Shown here: in pieces, positions 1-5,857 of the stretch
How positions within the stretch are numbered: position 1 is the stretch's first letter
How the letters are laid out: each line of letters starts with the position of its first letter
DNA from: JAENWH01 sp038248745
GTDB lineage: Bacteria > Bacillota > Clostridia > Peptostreptococcales > Anaerovoracaceae
Length of the DNA: 6,524 bases
Assembly: GCA_038248745.1 (NCBI GenBank)
Contig: JBBRXC010000096.1
Location: 1-6,524, forward strand
Reading direction: 5' to 3'
Position numbers and translations under genes: made by a program
The notes under the pieces: generated by a model
Seen by the model: only the letters and a program-made list of their open reading frames with translations
What the model was told of the DNA's origin: nothing
Database searches by the model: none

Positions 1-30
1 AGCAGCGCTCCATATCCTGACAATTTTCGT

Positions 31-64
31 CATGGGTGAGAGCGCTACAGTGCGTACACCCGTG
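31..64 (+). other. Hairpin in the leader before the ABC importer operon
   Basis: CATGGGTG (31-38) pairs with CACCCGTG (57-64) in an 8-bp stem with one G-T wobble. A symmetric internal loop AGA/GTA follows, then GCGC (42-45) pairs with GTGC (50-53) around the loop TACA. The hairpin lies 17 nt before the terminator at 82-117. ACCCG (58-62) in its 3' arm could instead pair with CGGGT (90-94) in the terminator's 5' arm, a possible switch. I could not match it to any riboswitch or T-box class; in particular the T-box GGTACCGCG-type element is absent. It could also simply be the 3' untranslated region of an upstream gene. Confidence 0.4.
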
Positions 65-81
65 ATTGGTATAAATAATTG

Positions 82-117
82 CCGATATTCGGGTTAATCC
101 TGAATATCGGTTTTTTT
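82..117 (+). terminator. Strong intrinsic terminator upstream of the ABC importer operon
   Basis: CCGATATTCGGG (82-93) pairs with CCTGAATATCGG (99-110) over 12 bp, with one G-T pair and the loop TTAAT. Seven T follow at once (111-117), then a further T-rich run. This is a textbook rho-independent terminator on the + strand. It either ends a gene to the left of the window or serves as an attenuator in the importer leader. Confidence 0.9.
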
Positions 118-202
118 GTTTCTTTTTATTTTTACTACAATTCACTCGTTATCCCTAACCCATGATTTAACACAATTTAAAAATTAAACGGAGGAAAAGG
201 AA
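118..202 (+). promoter_or_regulatory. AT-rich upstream region with ribosome binding site of the binding-protein gene
   Basis: GGAGG at 190-194 lies 8 nt before the ATG at 203 and fixes that start. The rest of the stretch is AT-rich. The best -35/-10 pairs I could assemble, such as TTTACT (131-136) with CCTAAC (154-159), are poor matches, so no promoter is claimed here. Confidence 0.6.
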
Positions 203-1192
203 ATGAAAAATTTTGGCAAAAAATTGATGATGCTAGTTTTAGCAACTGCCATGGTAGCACTTGGAACAGGTTGTTCTGGTACGGAAGAGGCTCCAGCTAC
301 TGAAAAAATCCCATCCATTGGTATACTTCAATACGTTGAACATAACGCTCTCGATGCGGCGCGTGAAGGTTTTGTCGCTGCCCTAGCAGATAATGGCTAT
401 ATCGATGGGGAAACCATTAATATAGATGTACAAAATGCACAAGCTGATCAAAGCAACTTGGCTACTATTAGCGATCGTTTTGTTAGCAACAATGTTGATT
501 TAATCCTTGCTATTGCAACTCCAGCAACTCAAGCTATAGCAGGTAAGACTACAGAAATTCCTATTTTAGGAACAGCTGTTACAGATTACGTCGTTGCAAG
601 ATTAGTTGCCTCTAATGAAGTGCCTGGCGGCAATGTCAGTGGAACAACTGACATGAACCCTATACAAGAGCAAATTGATTTATTAATGAAATTAGCTCCT
701 ACAGCTAAAACGGTAGGTTTGCTTTACACTTCAAGCGAAGATAATTCCATATTACAAGCAGGAATTGCAAAACAAGCAATAGAAAATGCTGGGCTAAAAT
801 ATGTTGAAGTAACCGTAACTAACTCCAACGATGTTCAGCAAGCCGTCCAATCCCTTGTGGGGCAATGTGACGCTATATACATTCCAACAGATAATATCAT
901 TGCATCTGCAATGCCAGTGGTTTATGGGGTTACCTCAGAATCAAAGACCCCAGTTATATGTGGTGAATCTGGAATGGTTGACAACGGAGGCCTTGCAACA
1001 CTAGGAATCAATTATAGAGATTTAGGATATCAGACTGGTCTTATGGCCGTTAAAATTCTAAAAGGTGAAGCCGAAACAGCAACTATGCCTATTGAATCTG
1101 CAACAAAATTTGATTTCGCTATCAATGGATCTGTTGCCTCAGAAATCGGGCTTGAAATCCCTGCAGATCTTCAACAATATGTGATGAAATAA
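203..1192 (+). CDS. ABC transporter substrate-binding lipoprotein, TrpX/CD0873-like (probable aromatic amino acid binding)
   Basis: This is the extracellular, lipid-anchored binding protein of an ABC importer, 329 residues long, the usual length for the ABC_sub_bind (PF04392) family. Residues 1-23 form a lipoprotein signal peptide: a KK-containing n-region, a hydrophobic core and the lipobox GTGC with Cys24 as lipidation site. Gly at -3 is less usual than Leu. After a short linker comes the two-lobed periplasmic-binding-protein fold, with family-typical segments IPSIGILQYVEH, AREGFVAALADNGY, ILAIATPATQAIAG, PILGTAVTDY and VGLLYTSSEDNS. The permease and ATPase genes follow 43 nt later, completing the importer. 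Characterised relatives bind tryptophan (pneumococcal TrpX) or tyrosine (C. difficile CD0873). The substrate here is inferred from family membership only; other PF04392 members have unknown ligands. Confidence 0.9.
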   Translation: MKNFGKKLMMLVLATAMVALGTGCSGTEEAPATEKIPSIGILQYVEHNALDAAREGFVAALADNGYIDGETINIDVQNAQADQSNLATISDRFVSNNVDLILAIATPATQAIAGKTTEIPILGTAVTDYVVARLVASNEVPGGNVSGTTDMNPIQEQIDLLMKLAPTAKTVGLLYTSSEDNSILQAGIAKQAIENAGLKYVEVTVTNSNDVQQAVQSLVGQCDAIYIPTDNIIASAMPVVYGVTSESKTPVICGESGMVDNGGLATLGINYRDLGYQTGLMAVKILKGEAETATMPIESATKFDFAINGSVASEIGLEIPADLQQYVMK

Positions 1193-1235
1193 GATAGGCC
1201 AAAAAATAGCATTATAATAGAAGCGAGGAAAAACT

Positions 1236-2129
1236 ATGTTACAAATTGTATTAGGTGCAGTTTCATTAGGCCTTATTTGGTCAATAATGACAATTGGTGT
1301 ATACATCACTTATAGAATACTTGAAATTGCAGACTTAACCGTAGAAGGCAGTCTGGCGATGGGAGCTGCTATTGCAGCCACTTCCATTTTTAATGGGATG
1401 AACCCCTATGAAGCCACCGGCCTAGCATTATTAGGCGGCATGGGCGCGGGGCTTATTACAGGACTTTTTCATACGAAGCTGAAAATTCCAGCTTTGCTTT
1501 CAGGTATTCTTACAATGATTGCGCTATATTCTGTGAACCTTAGAATCATGGGGAAAGCCAATGTTTCTCTGCTACGTATGGATACCATCTATACGGATAT
1601 AGAAAACGTAGGTTTAAATCACACTAATTCTGTTATGGCGCTGGCCCTGCTATGCGTTTTAGCGCTAATTGGCATCTTATACTGGTTTTTCGGCACTGAA
1701 ATAGGGTGCGCCATCCGGGCAACTGGCGCAAACTTTCAAATGGCACGGGCACAAGGGATCAACACAAATAATATGATTATGCTTGGATTAATCATTAGTA
1801 ATGGCTTAGTTGCTCTATGTGGCGCGTTGATAGCCCAAAGTCAAAGTTTTGCTGATGTTCAAATGGGTGTTGGTTCCATTGTAATAGGGCTTGCTTCTGT
1901 AATAATAGGTGAAGTAATATTTAACAGCAAGAATTTTTTCCAAAAGCTACTCTCTTTAGCATTAGGCGCTATAACATACAGACTCATTATAGCGATTGTA
2001 TTAAAATTAGGAATGCCTGCGAATGACCTGAAAATGTTTACCGCTCTTACGGTTGCCGTTGCATTATCCTTACCAATGTTCAGAGCATACTTAAACCCAA
2101 TGAAAAAATCAATGAAGGAGGATGCGTGA
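1236..2129 (+). CDS. ABC transporter permease, TrpY-like (BPD_transp_2 family)
   Basis: A 297-residue integral membrane protein forms the channel of the importer encoded by this operon. Hydrophobic segments lie near residues 4-26, 35-56, 62-80, 84-104, 133-152, 178-200, 208-228, 238-258 and 265-283, giving about eight or nine membrane spans. ADLTVEGSLAMGAAIAA (32-48) and GTEIGCAIRATGANFQMA (153-170) are typical of branched-chain-type permeases (PF02653); the second is probably the cytoplasmic coupling loop that contacts the ATPase. GAGGAAA at 1225-1231 is the ribosome binding site for the ATG at 1236. The gene ends one base before the ATPase start, and that gene's binding site lies in its last codons, so translation of the two is probably coupled. 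Family assignment is firm; substrate is inferred from the neighbours. Confidence 0.9.
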   Translation: MLQIVLGAVSLGLIWSIMTIGVYITYRILEIADLTVEGSLAMGAAIAATSIFNGMNPYEATGLALLGGMGAGLITGLFHTKLKIPALLSGILTMIALYSVNLRIMGKANVSLLRMDTIYTDIENVGLNHTNSVMALALLCVLALIGILYWFFGTEIGCAIRATGANFQMARAQGINTNNMIMLGLIISNGLVALCGALIAQSQSFADVQMGVGSIVIGLASVIIGEVIFNSKNFFQKLLSLALGAITYRLIIAIVLKLGMPANDLKMFTALTVAVALSLPMFRAYLNPMKKSMKEDA

Positions 2130-2130
2130 T

Positions 2131-2925
2131 ATGCTTAAAATCGAAGGATTATATAAAGTATTCAACTCAGGAACAGTAAATGAAAAATTAGCATTACGCA
2201 ATCTTAGCCTTACGCTAAAAGAAGGCGACTTTGTAACTTTAATTGGGGGAAATGGTGCAGGAAAATCAACTTTGCTAAATTGTGTTGCTGGTGTTCATCT
2301 ATTGGATGAAGGTTGCATTATCATTGGAGGCAAGGATGTATCAAAGCTTTCGGAACATAAAAGAGCAGAATCAATTGGAAGGGTATTTCAGGACCCCATG
2401 ATGGGAACAGCGGCTAATATGGGCATCGAAGAAAATCTAGCACTTGCTTATAGGAGAGGTCATTTCAGAAGTTTAAAATGGGGCATAACCCACAAAGAGA
2501 GAGATCTTTACAGAATCCTTCTAAGTCATCTGGGGCTAGGCTTAGAAAACAGGCTTAGTGACAAAGTAGGCCTTCTTTCAGGAGGGCAACGACAGGCGCT
2601 AACATTATTAATGGCAACACTTCAAAAACCAAAAATTTTGCTTTTAGACGAACATACTGCGGCCCTAGACCCTAAAACTGCAGAAAAAGTATTACAGCTT
2701 AGTCGTACCCTTGTGAACGAAAACAATCTGACTACATTAATGGTAACGCATAATATGAAACATGCTATAGAATACGGAAACCGTTTAATCATGATGCATG
2801 AAGGTCGCATTATATTAGACATTAGTGGTAAAGAGAAACAGGAACTTACTGTCGATGATCTACTTAAAAGATTCGGAAAGGCAAGTGGAGAAGAATTTGC
2901 GAACGATCGTGCGCTACTTGCATAA
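2131..2925 (+). CDS. ABC transporter ATP-binding protein, TrpZ-like
   Basis: This is the cytoplasmic ATPase that drives the importer, 264 residues from the chosen start. All nucleotide-binding motifs are intact: Walker A GGNGAGKST (39-47), Q-loop Gln87 in RVFQDP, signature LSGGQRQ (149-155), Walker B ILLLDE (169-174), D-loop AALD (177-180) and the switch His207 in MVTHNM. DEHTAALDPKT is characteristic of ATPases paired with PF04392 binding proteins. An in-frame ATG at 2122 would add three residues, but it directly abuts the ribosome binding site AAGGAGG (2115-2121) with no spacer. The ATG at 2131 has a 9-nt spacer and is preferred. The gene starts one base after the permease stop and is the last of the operon. 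Confidence 0.93.
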   Translation: MLKIEGLYKVFNSGTVNEKLALRNLSLTLKEGDFVTLIGGNGAGKSTLLNCVAGVHLLDEGCIIIGGKDVSKLSEHKRAESIGRVFQDPMMGTAANMGIEENLALAYRRGHFRSLKWGITHKERDLYRILLSHLGLGLENRLSDKVGLLSGGQRQALTLLMATLQKPKILLLDEHTAALDPKTAEKVLQLSRTLVNENNLTTLMVTHNMKHAIEYGNRLIMMHEGRIILDISGKEKQELTVDDLLKRFGKASGEEFANDRALLA

Positions 2926-2944
2926 TTAAATATTTATAGAGAAA

Positions 2945-2978
2945 AAGATATCCACAGGTTTTTGCCTGTGGATATCTT
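2945..2978. terminator. Bidirectional terminator between convergent ABC operon and thiolase gene
   Basis: AAGATATCCACAGG (2945-2958) pairs perfectly with CCTGTGGATATCTT (2965-2978) over 14 bp around the loop TTTTTG. On the - strand the stem runs into TTTTTCTCT, a good U-tract, so it is a canonical terminator for the thiolase transcript. On the + strand the following CTTAATATATACTT is less U-rich, but the very stable stem 19 nt after the ATPase stop should still stop the importer transcript. Confidence 0.85.
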
Positions 2979-3001
2979 AATATATACTTGAGTGATTGCA
3001 A

Positions 3002-3048
3002 GGGTTTCAAAAAACCCAAGCCCAATGTCGGATACTTATAACGGGCTT
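3002..3048 (-). repeat. Two small inverted repeats at the end of the thiolase gene, possible weak terminator
   Basis: Read on the - strand, AAGCCC (3048-3043) can pair with GGGCTT (3023-3018) across a 19-nt loop that includes the last base of the stop codon region. GGG and six T (3014-3009) follow. The T run is itself inside a second small hairpin, GGGTTT (3002-3007) with AAACCC (3012-3017). Stems of 6 bp with a long loop are marginal, so this is at best an accessory to the strong terminator at 2945-2978. Confidence 0.35.
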
Positions 3049-4225
3049 ACCTTTCCACGATAAGTGACGTTCCTTGTCCGCCGCCTATACATAAGGTAGC
3101 AAGACCATATTTGGAATCTCTCTTCGCCATTTCGTGAATGAGGGTTACAAATATTCTACAACCGGATGATCCGATTGGATGTCCAAGCGCAATCGCTCCA
3201 CCGTTAACATTTAATTTAGTCAAGTCAAATCCAAGCTCTTTTCCAACTGCAACTGACTGCGCGGCAAATGCTTCGTTTGCTTCAATAAGGTCAAGGTCGG
3301 CAACAGTTAAGCCAGCGATTTCCAAAGCTTTCTTTGTAGCTGGAACTGGGCCAATACCCATAATGCTTGGGTCAACACCTGCGGAGGCATATCCTTTGAC
3401 TGTGCAAAGATATTTAATTCCTAATTCATCAGCTTTTTCTTTTGACATAACGATTACGGCTGCTGCCGCATCATTAATACCAGAAGAGTTTCCTGCAGTA
3501 ACCATTCCACCTTCTTTTTTGAAAGCTGGTCTTAACTTGCCAAGAGTTTCTACTGTTGTTCCAAACTTAGGATATTCATCTGTATCAAAAACGATATCTC
3601 CCTTTTTTCCTGGTATAACTACAGGAACGATTTCGTCTTTAAATCTTCCGGCAGTTACTGCGGCTTCGGCTTTCTGCTGTGAATTTGCGGAAAACGCATC
3701 CAGTTCTTCTCTTGTTAATTGCCATTGTTCACAAATATTTTCAGCTGTGACACCCATGTGATATTCATTGAATGCATCCATAAGGCCATCATTTGTCATC
3801 ATATCAACCATCTTATTGTCGCCCATTCTGGCGCCCCATCTTGCTGACGGCACTGCATAGCTTGATAGCGACATGCTTTCCGTTCCGCCTGCTACGATGA
3901 TATCGGCATCTCCTGCTTTTATAATGGATGACGCTAGGCCAATTGCTCTAAGTCCTGATCCGCATACTTTATTTATTGTCATTGATGGAACTTCTTTTGG
4001 GATCCCAGATTCAATTGAAACCTGTCTTGCAACATTTTGCCCAAGGCCTCCCTGAAGAACATTGCCAAAGATAACTTCATCGATGATTGCTGGGTCAATT
4101 CCAGCTCTCTTGATAGCTTCTTTTACTGCGATAGCACCCAAAACAACAGCTTTTGTACCTTTTAATGCGCCACCAAAACTCCCTATTGGCGTTCTTACTG
4201 CACTTACTATTACAACTTCTCTCAT
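3047..4225 (-). CDS. thlA: Acetyl-CoA acetyltransferase (biosynthetic-type thiolase)
   Basis: It condenses two acetyl-CoA to acetoacetyl-CoA, the entry step of clostridial butyrate/butanol and related pathways; the reaction is reversible. The 392-residue length and motifs match the cytosolic thiolase II group: nucleophile Cys88 in NKVCGSGLRA, Asn317 in NEAFAAQ, His349 in GGAIALGHPIG and Cys379 in CIGGGQG, so the catalytic set is complete. The N-terminus MREVVIVSAVRTPIG is typical and full length. AGGAGGA at 4237-4231 precedes the ATG by 5 nt and fixes the start. No crt, hbd or bcd genes are adjacent, so it stands as a single gene facing the importer operon. A Rex-like palindrome and candidate promoters lie upstream. 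A role in degradation of acetoacetyl-CoA cannot be excluded from sequence alone; the symbol follows clostridial usage. Confidence 0.95.
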   Translation of the reverse strand: MREVVIVSAVRTPIGSFGGALKGTKAVVLGAIAVKEAIKRAGIDPAIIDEVIFGNVLQGGLGQNVARQVSIESGIPKEVPSMTINKVCGSGLRAIGLASSIIKAGDADIIVAGGTESMSLSSYAVPSARWGARMGDNKMVDMMTNDGLMDAFNEYHMGVTAENICEQWQLTREELDAFSANSQQKAEAAVTAGRFKDEIVPVVIPGKKGDIVFDTDEYPKFGTTVETLGKLRPAFKKEGGMVTAGNSSGINDAAAAVIVMSKEKADELGIKYLCTVKGYASAGVDPSIMGIGPVPATKKALEIAGLTVADLDLIEANEAFAAQSVAVGKELGFDLTKLNVNGGAIALGHPIGSSGCRIFVTLIHEMAKRDSKYGLATLCIGGGQGTSLIVER

Positions 4226-4279
4226 ATTATTCCTCCTAATTTTAAGTATTACGAAAAAGCAAATTTTTAATATGCTTTA

Positions 4280-4307
4280 ATTATACTCCATTTTTTTTGG
4301 ATTTAAA
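4280..4307 (-). promoter_or_regulatory. Candidate promoter for the thiolase gene
   Basis: On the - strand a perfect -10 hexamer TATAAT lies at 4285-4280. TTTAAA (4307-4302), four of six matches to TTGACA, lies upstream with a 16-bp spacer. Transcription would start near 4273, about 48 nt before the ATG. A -10 this good in such AT-rich DNA can occur by chance. Confidence 0.55.
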
Positions 4308-4311
4308 ATAA

Positions 4312-4329
4312 TAGTTAATGTTTTAACGT
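4312..4329. promoter_or_regulatory. Rex-like operator upstream of the thiolase gene
   Basis: The palindrome GTTAA-TGTT-TTAAC (4314-4327) matches the ten core bases of the clostridial Rex consensus TTGTTAA-N4-TTAACAA. Over all fixed positions 11 of 14 agree; the outer bases at 4313, 4328 and 4329 differ. Rex is an NADH/NAD+-sensing repressor known to control thiolase and other fermentation genes in Clostridium. The site lies just upstream of one candidate promoter and across the -10 of the other. Rex itself is not encoded in this window. Confidence 0.5.
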
Positions 4330-4357
4330 TATACTGAGATATTCCAACTATTCTGAA
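4328..4357 (-). promoter_or_regulatory. Second, weaker candidate promoter upstream of the thiolase gene
   Basis: On the - strand TATAAC (4333-4328) is a good -10 match. TTCAGA lies about 18 nt upstream as a four-of-six -35. The Rex-like palindrome overlaps the end of this -10 and the expected start point, which is where a repressor would act. It is an alternative to the promoter at 4280-4307. Confidence 0.3.
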
Positions 4358-4371
4358 CTTTCTTAACTTAT

Positions 4372-5304
4372 TTATTTCTTGAAGATTCCTATATGATTTT
4401 CTTCCAGCCAAACAGGTTTATAAGACAGTTTTGCTTTTCTTAAATTCATAATATCCATATCTTCTTCTCTGTTGACCAAGGTTATTTCCTCAGGCATGTG
4501 CTTGCAAAATTCGGCATTAATTGCCTGATATATTCCCCTAAAATCGGTATTTGCCTTTTCCACGTGAACGGTTACAGTGTTTTTATTAATTTGGCCTCCA
4601 ATGCTGAGTGCTTCGATTTTGCCGGCAATTAAAATGGCTCCTGCCAAATATCCCACTTTTTCCAGATTTTCAAAAACATGAAGCATGGCTCTCTCTTCCA
4701 TTTTCAAAAGCTTCATTTCATGTTCAGATAAATCCTTTTTTTTATTGAATTCTTCTATAAAATTCATAGCTTCCCCAGTCATGGCGGAGGTTAATTGAAC
4801 ATATTCATAAGAATAATTGTTAAAAAAATAATTAAGATGATTCTTTTTGCTATGCAGTTTTCTACCCTTCAGCTCGATTAAGCTTTGCTTCGTATAAATA
4901 TAATCATAATTAGGCCTGTCATCCAGAAAATCCATTTCTCCAGGACATGCTTCTTCAATTATTTCAATCATGTGTTTTGGCATAAGTCTGATTGCGAACT
5001 CATAACCTTTGTCTTCAAATATTTTCTTCGCTGCATAAATGGTTTTTCTCAGAGAAGAAGGGTCATACTTCCCGTTATTTGTTAATGGAGGGAATAAAAA
5101 TGGTTCCTGTTTATCCACTTCCAAATGGCTGAGTCCTGAAACACAAATGTAATCCCCTATTTTTTGCCAACAGAAGTTATTTATGTCCCGCCACATATAT
5201 AAAGAGGTAAACGATATCCCTGAGGTGTTGTAATCGAAGCCGCCTAAGAATTCCTCAAGGATTGGTCTACTCTCTATTGTAATCTTATTATCAAGCATAA
5301 ACAT
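4372..5304 (-). CDS. DUF2156 protein with phosphatidylglycerol-lysyltransferase-type C-terminal domain
   Basis: This 310-residue protein has no signal peptide or membrane segment and should be cytosolic. It resembles DUF2156 proteins (LPG_synthase_C, PF09924), which have a tandem acetyltransferase-like fold. Family-like segments are FDYNTSGISFTSLYMWRD (23-40), KGRKLHSKKNHLNYF (146-160), EKANTDFRGIYQAIN (249-263) and NREEDMDIMNLRKAKLSYKP (278-297). In MprF the homologous domain moves an aminoacyl group from tRNA to a lipid, but this stand-alone form lacks the flippase part and its substrate is unknown. The gene starts one base after the hydrolase stop codon. The binding site is weak (GGGAT about 11 nt upstream), so translation may depend on coupling. 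An in-frame ATG two codons later (5298) is an alternative start. Family assignment is likely; function is unassigned. Confidence 0.8.
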   Translation of the reverse strand: MFMLDNKITIESRPILEEFLGGFDYNTSGISFTSLYMWRDINNFCWQKIGDYICVSGLSHLEVDKQEPFLFPPLTNNGKYDPSSLRKTIYAAKKIFEDKGYEFAIRLMPKHMIEIIEEACPGEMDFLDDRPNYDYIYTKQSLIELKGRKLHSKKNHLNYFFNNYSYEYVQLTSAMTGEAMNFIEEFNKKKDLSEHEMKLLKMEERAMLHVFENLEKVGYLAGAILIAGKIEALSIGGQINKNTVTVHVEKANTDFRGIYQAINAEFCKHMPEEITLVNREEDMDIMNLRKAKLSYKPVWLEENHIGIFKK

Positions 5305-5305
5305 A

Positions 5306-5857
5306 TTATTTCACTATCCCGGAAATCTGCTTAAATCCATCTTCTTTTGCACCGCCTAAAATTTCAAATAATACGGCTTCATAAGTGGTGCCAACAGCTC
5401 CTGCTTCACAAATTCTCCTTTGGGCATATTTCTTGTCTTCATTGTCTCTTGAAGAAACTGCATCATTAACCAAAAATACCCGATAACCTTCCTCCAGTAA
5501 ATCCAGCGCTGTCTGCTGAACACAAACATGTGCCTCAATACCAGTAAGAATTACTGTTCGTTTTTCGCTGGTTTCCAGCACTTCAACAAAATTCGGCTCG
5601 CCCATTGCGCTGAAACTTGTTTTCTCTATTGGCAAGAAATTTTCACCCATCGCCTCTTGGATTGATTCAATAGTTTCTCCCAATCCCTTAGTATATTGTT
5701 GTGTTGTTATAATTGGCAATCCCAATACTATACACCCCTTGATGAGTTTAACCATTTTTCGTTCAAGTTCCTGACTGTTTTTCATGGCAGGCATCAATTT
5801 TTCTTGAAAATCTATAACTACCAGAACAGCATCCTCTTTATTAATTTTCAAATTCAT
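5306..5857 (-). CDS. Isochorismatase-family cysteine hydrolase (ISOC/YcaC-like)
   Basis: A 183-residue cytosolic hydrolase of the isochorismatase-like fold. The catalytic triad is visible: Asp16 in VVIDFQEK, Lys79 in EKTSFSA and the nucleophile Cys112 in LTGIEAHVCVQQTALDLL. The Gln-Tyr-containing TTQQYTKGLG (51-60) and GIEAHVC motifs resemble the small ISOC1/ISOC2 or YcaC type, whose physiological substrates are mostly unknown, more than nicotinamidase or true isochorismatase. No siderophore genes are present to support isochorismate as substrate. Its ATG overlaps the surE stop codon by one base (TAATG), and its ribosome binding site GAGGAA lies in the last surE codons, so the two genes are translationally coupled. 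Family assignment is firm; the exact reaction is open. Confidence 0.88.
   Translation of the reverse strand: MNLKINKEDAVLVVIDFQEKLMPAMKNSQELERKMVKLIKGCIVLGLPIITTQQYTKGLGETIESIQEAMGENFLPIEKTSFSAMGEPNFVEVLETSEKRTVILTGIEAHVCVQQTALDLLEEGYRVFLVNDAVSSRDNEDKKYAQRRICEAGAVGTTYEAVLFEILGGAKEDGFKQISGIVK

Noticed and set aside
31..33. An ATG on the - strand starting MTKIVRIWSAA and open to the window edge.
   Set aside because: There is no ribosome binding site upstream of it and only 11 residues are visible.
2..97. An open frame on the + strand ending with TAA at 95-97, possibly the 3' end of an upstream gene.
   Set aside because: The stop codon falls in the loop of the terminator and the 31 visible residues show no family motif, so it cannot be supported as a coding region.
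1..109. An open frame on the - strand whose translation is rich in Cys and His (for example HGCTHCSALTHDENCQ).
   Set aside because: It runs through the terminator hairpin, has no credible start codon with a ribosome binding site, and the same register is open on the other strand. The composition follows from the hairpin arms. More sequence to the left would be needed to revive it.
165..190. AT-rich near-palindrome AATTTAAAAATT as a CodY-like operator before the importer.
   Set aside because: It matches the CodY consensus AATTTTCNGAAAATT too poorly, and such runs are expected by chance in this AT-rich leader.
1213..1218. TATAAT between the binding-protein and permease genes as an internal promoter.
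   Set aside because: No -35-like hexamer lies at a suitable distance and the genes form a tight operon; a chance match in AT-rich spacer DNA is more likely.
2948..2956. ATATCCACA resembling a DnaA box, present as an inverted pair.
   Set aside because: It is part of the perfect terminator stem, differs from TTATNCACA at the first base, and no other boxes or dnaA/dnaN genes are nearby.
3138..3761. A 207-codon open frame on the + strand opposite the thiolase gene.
   Set aside because: It is a shadow of the thiolase coding frame. Its translation has no recognisable motifs and it has no ribosome binding site, while the - strand frame is an unmistakable thiolase.
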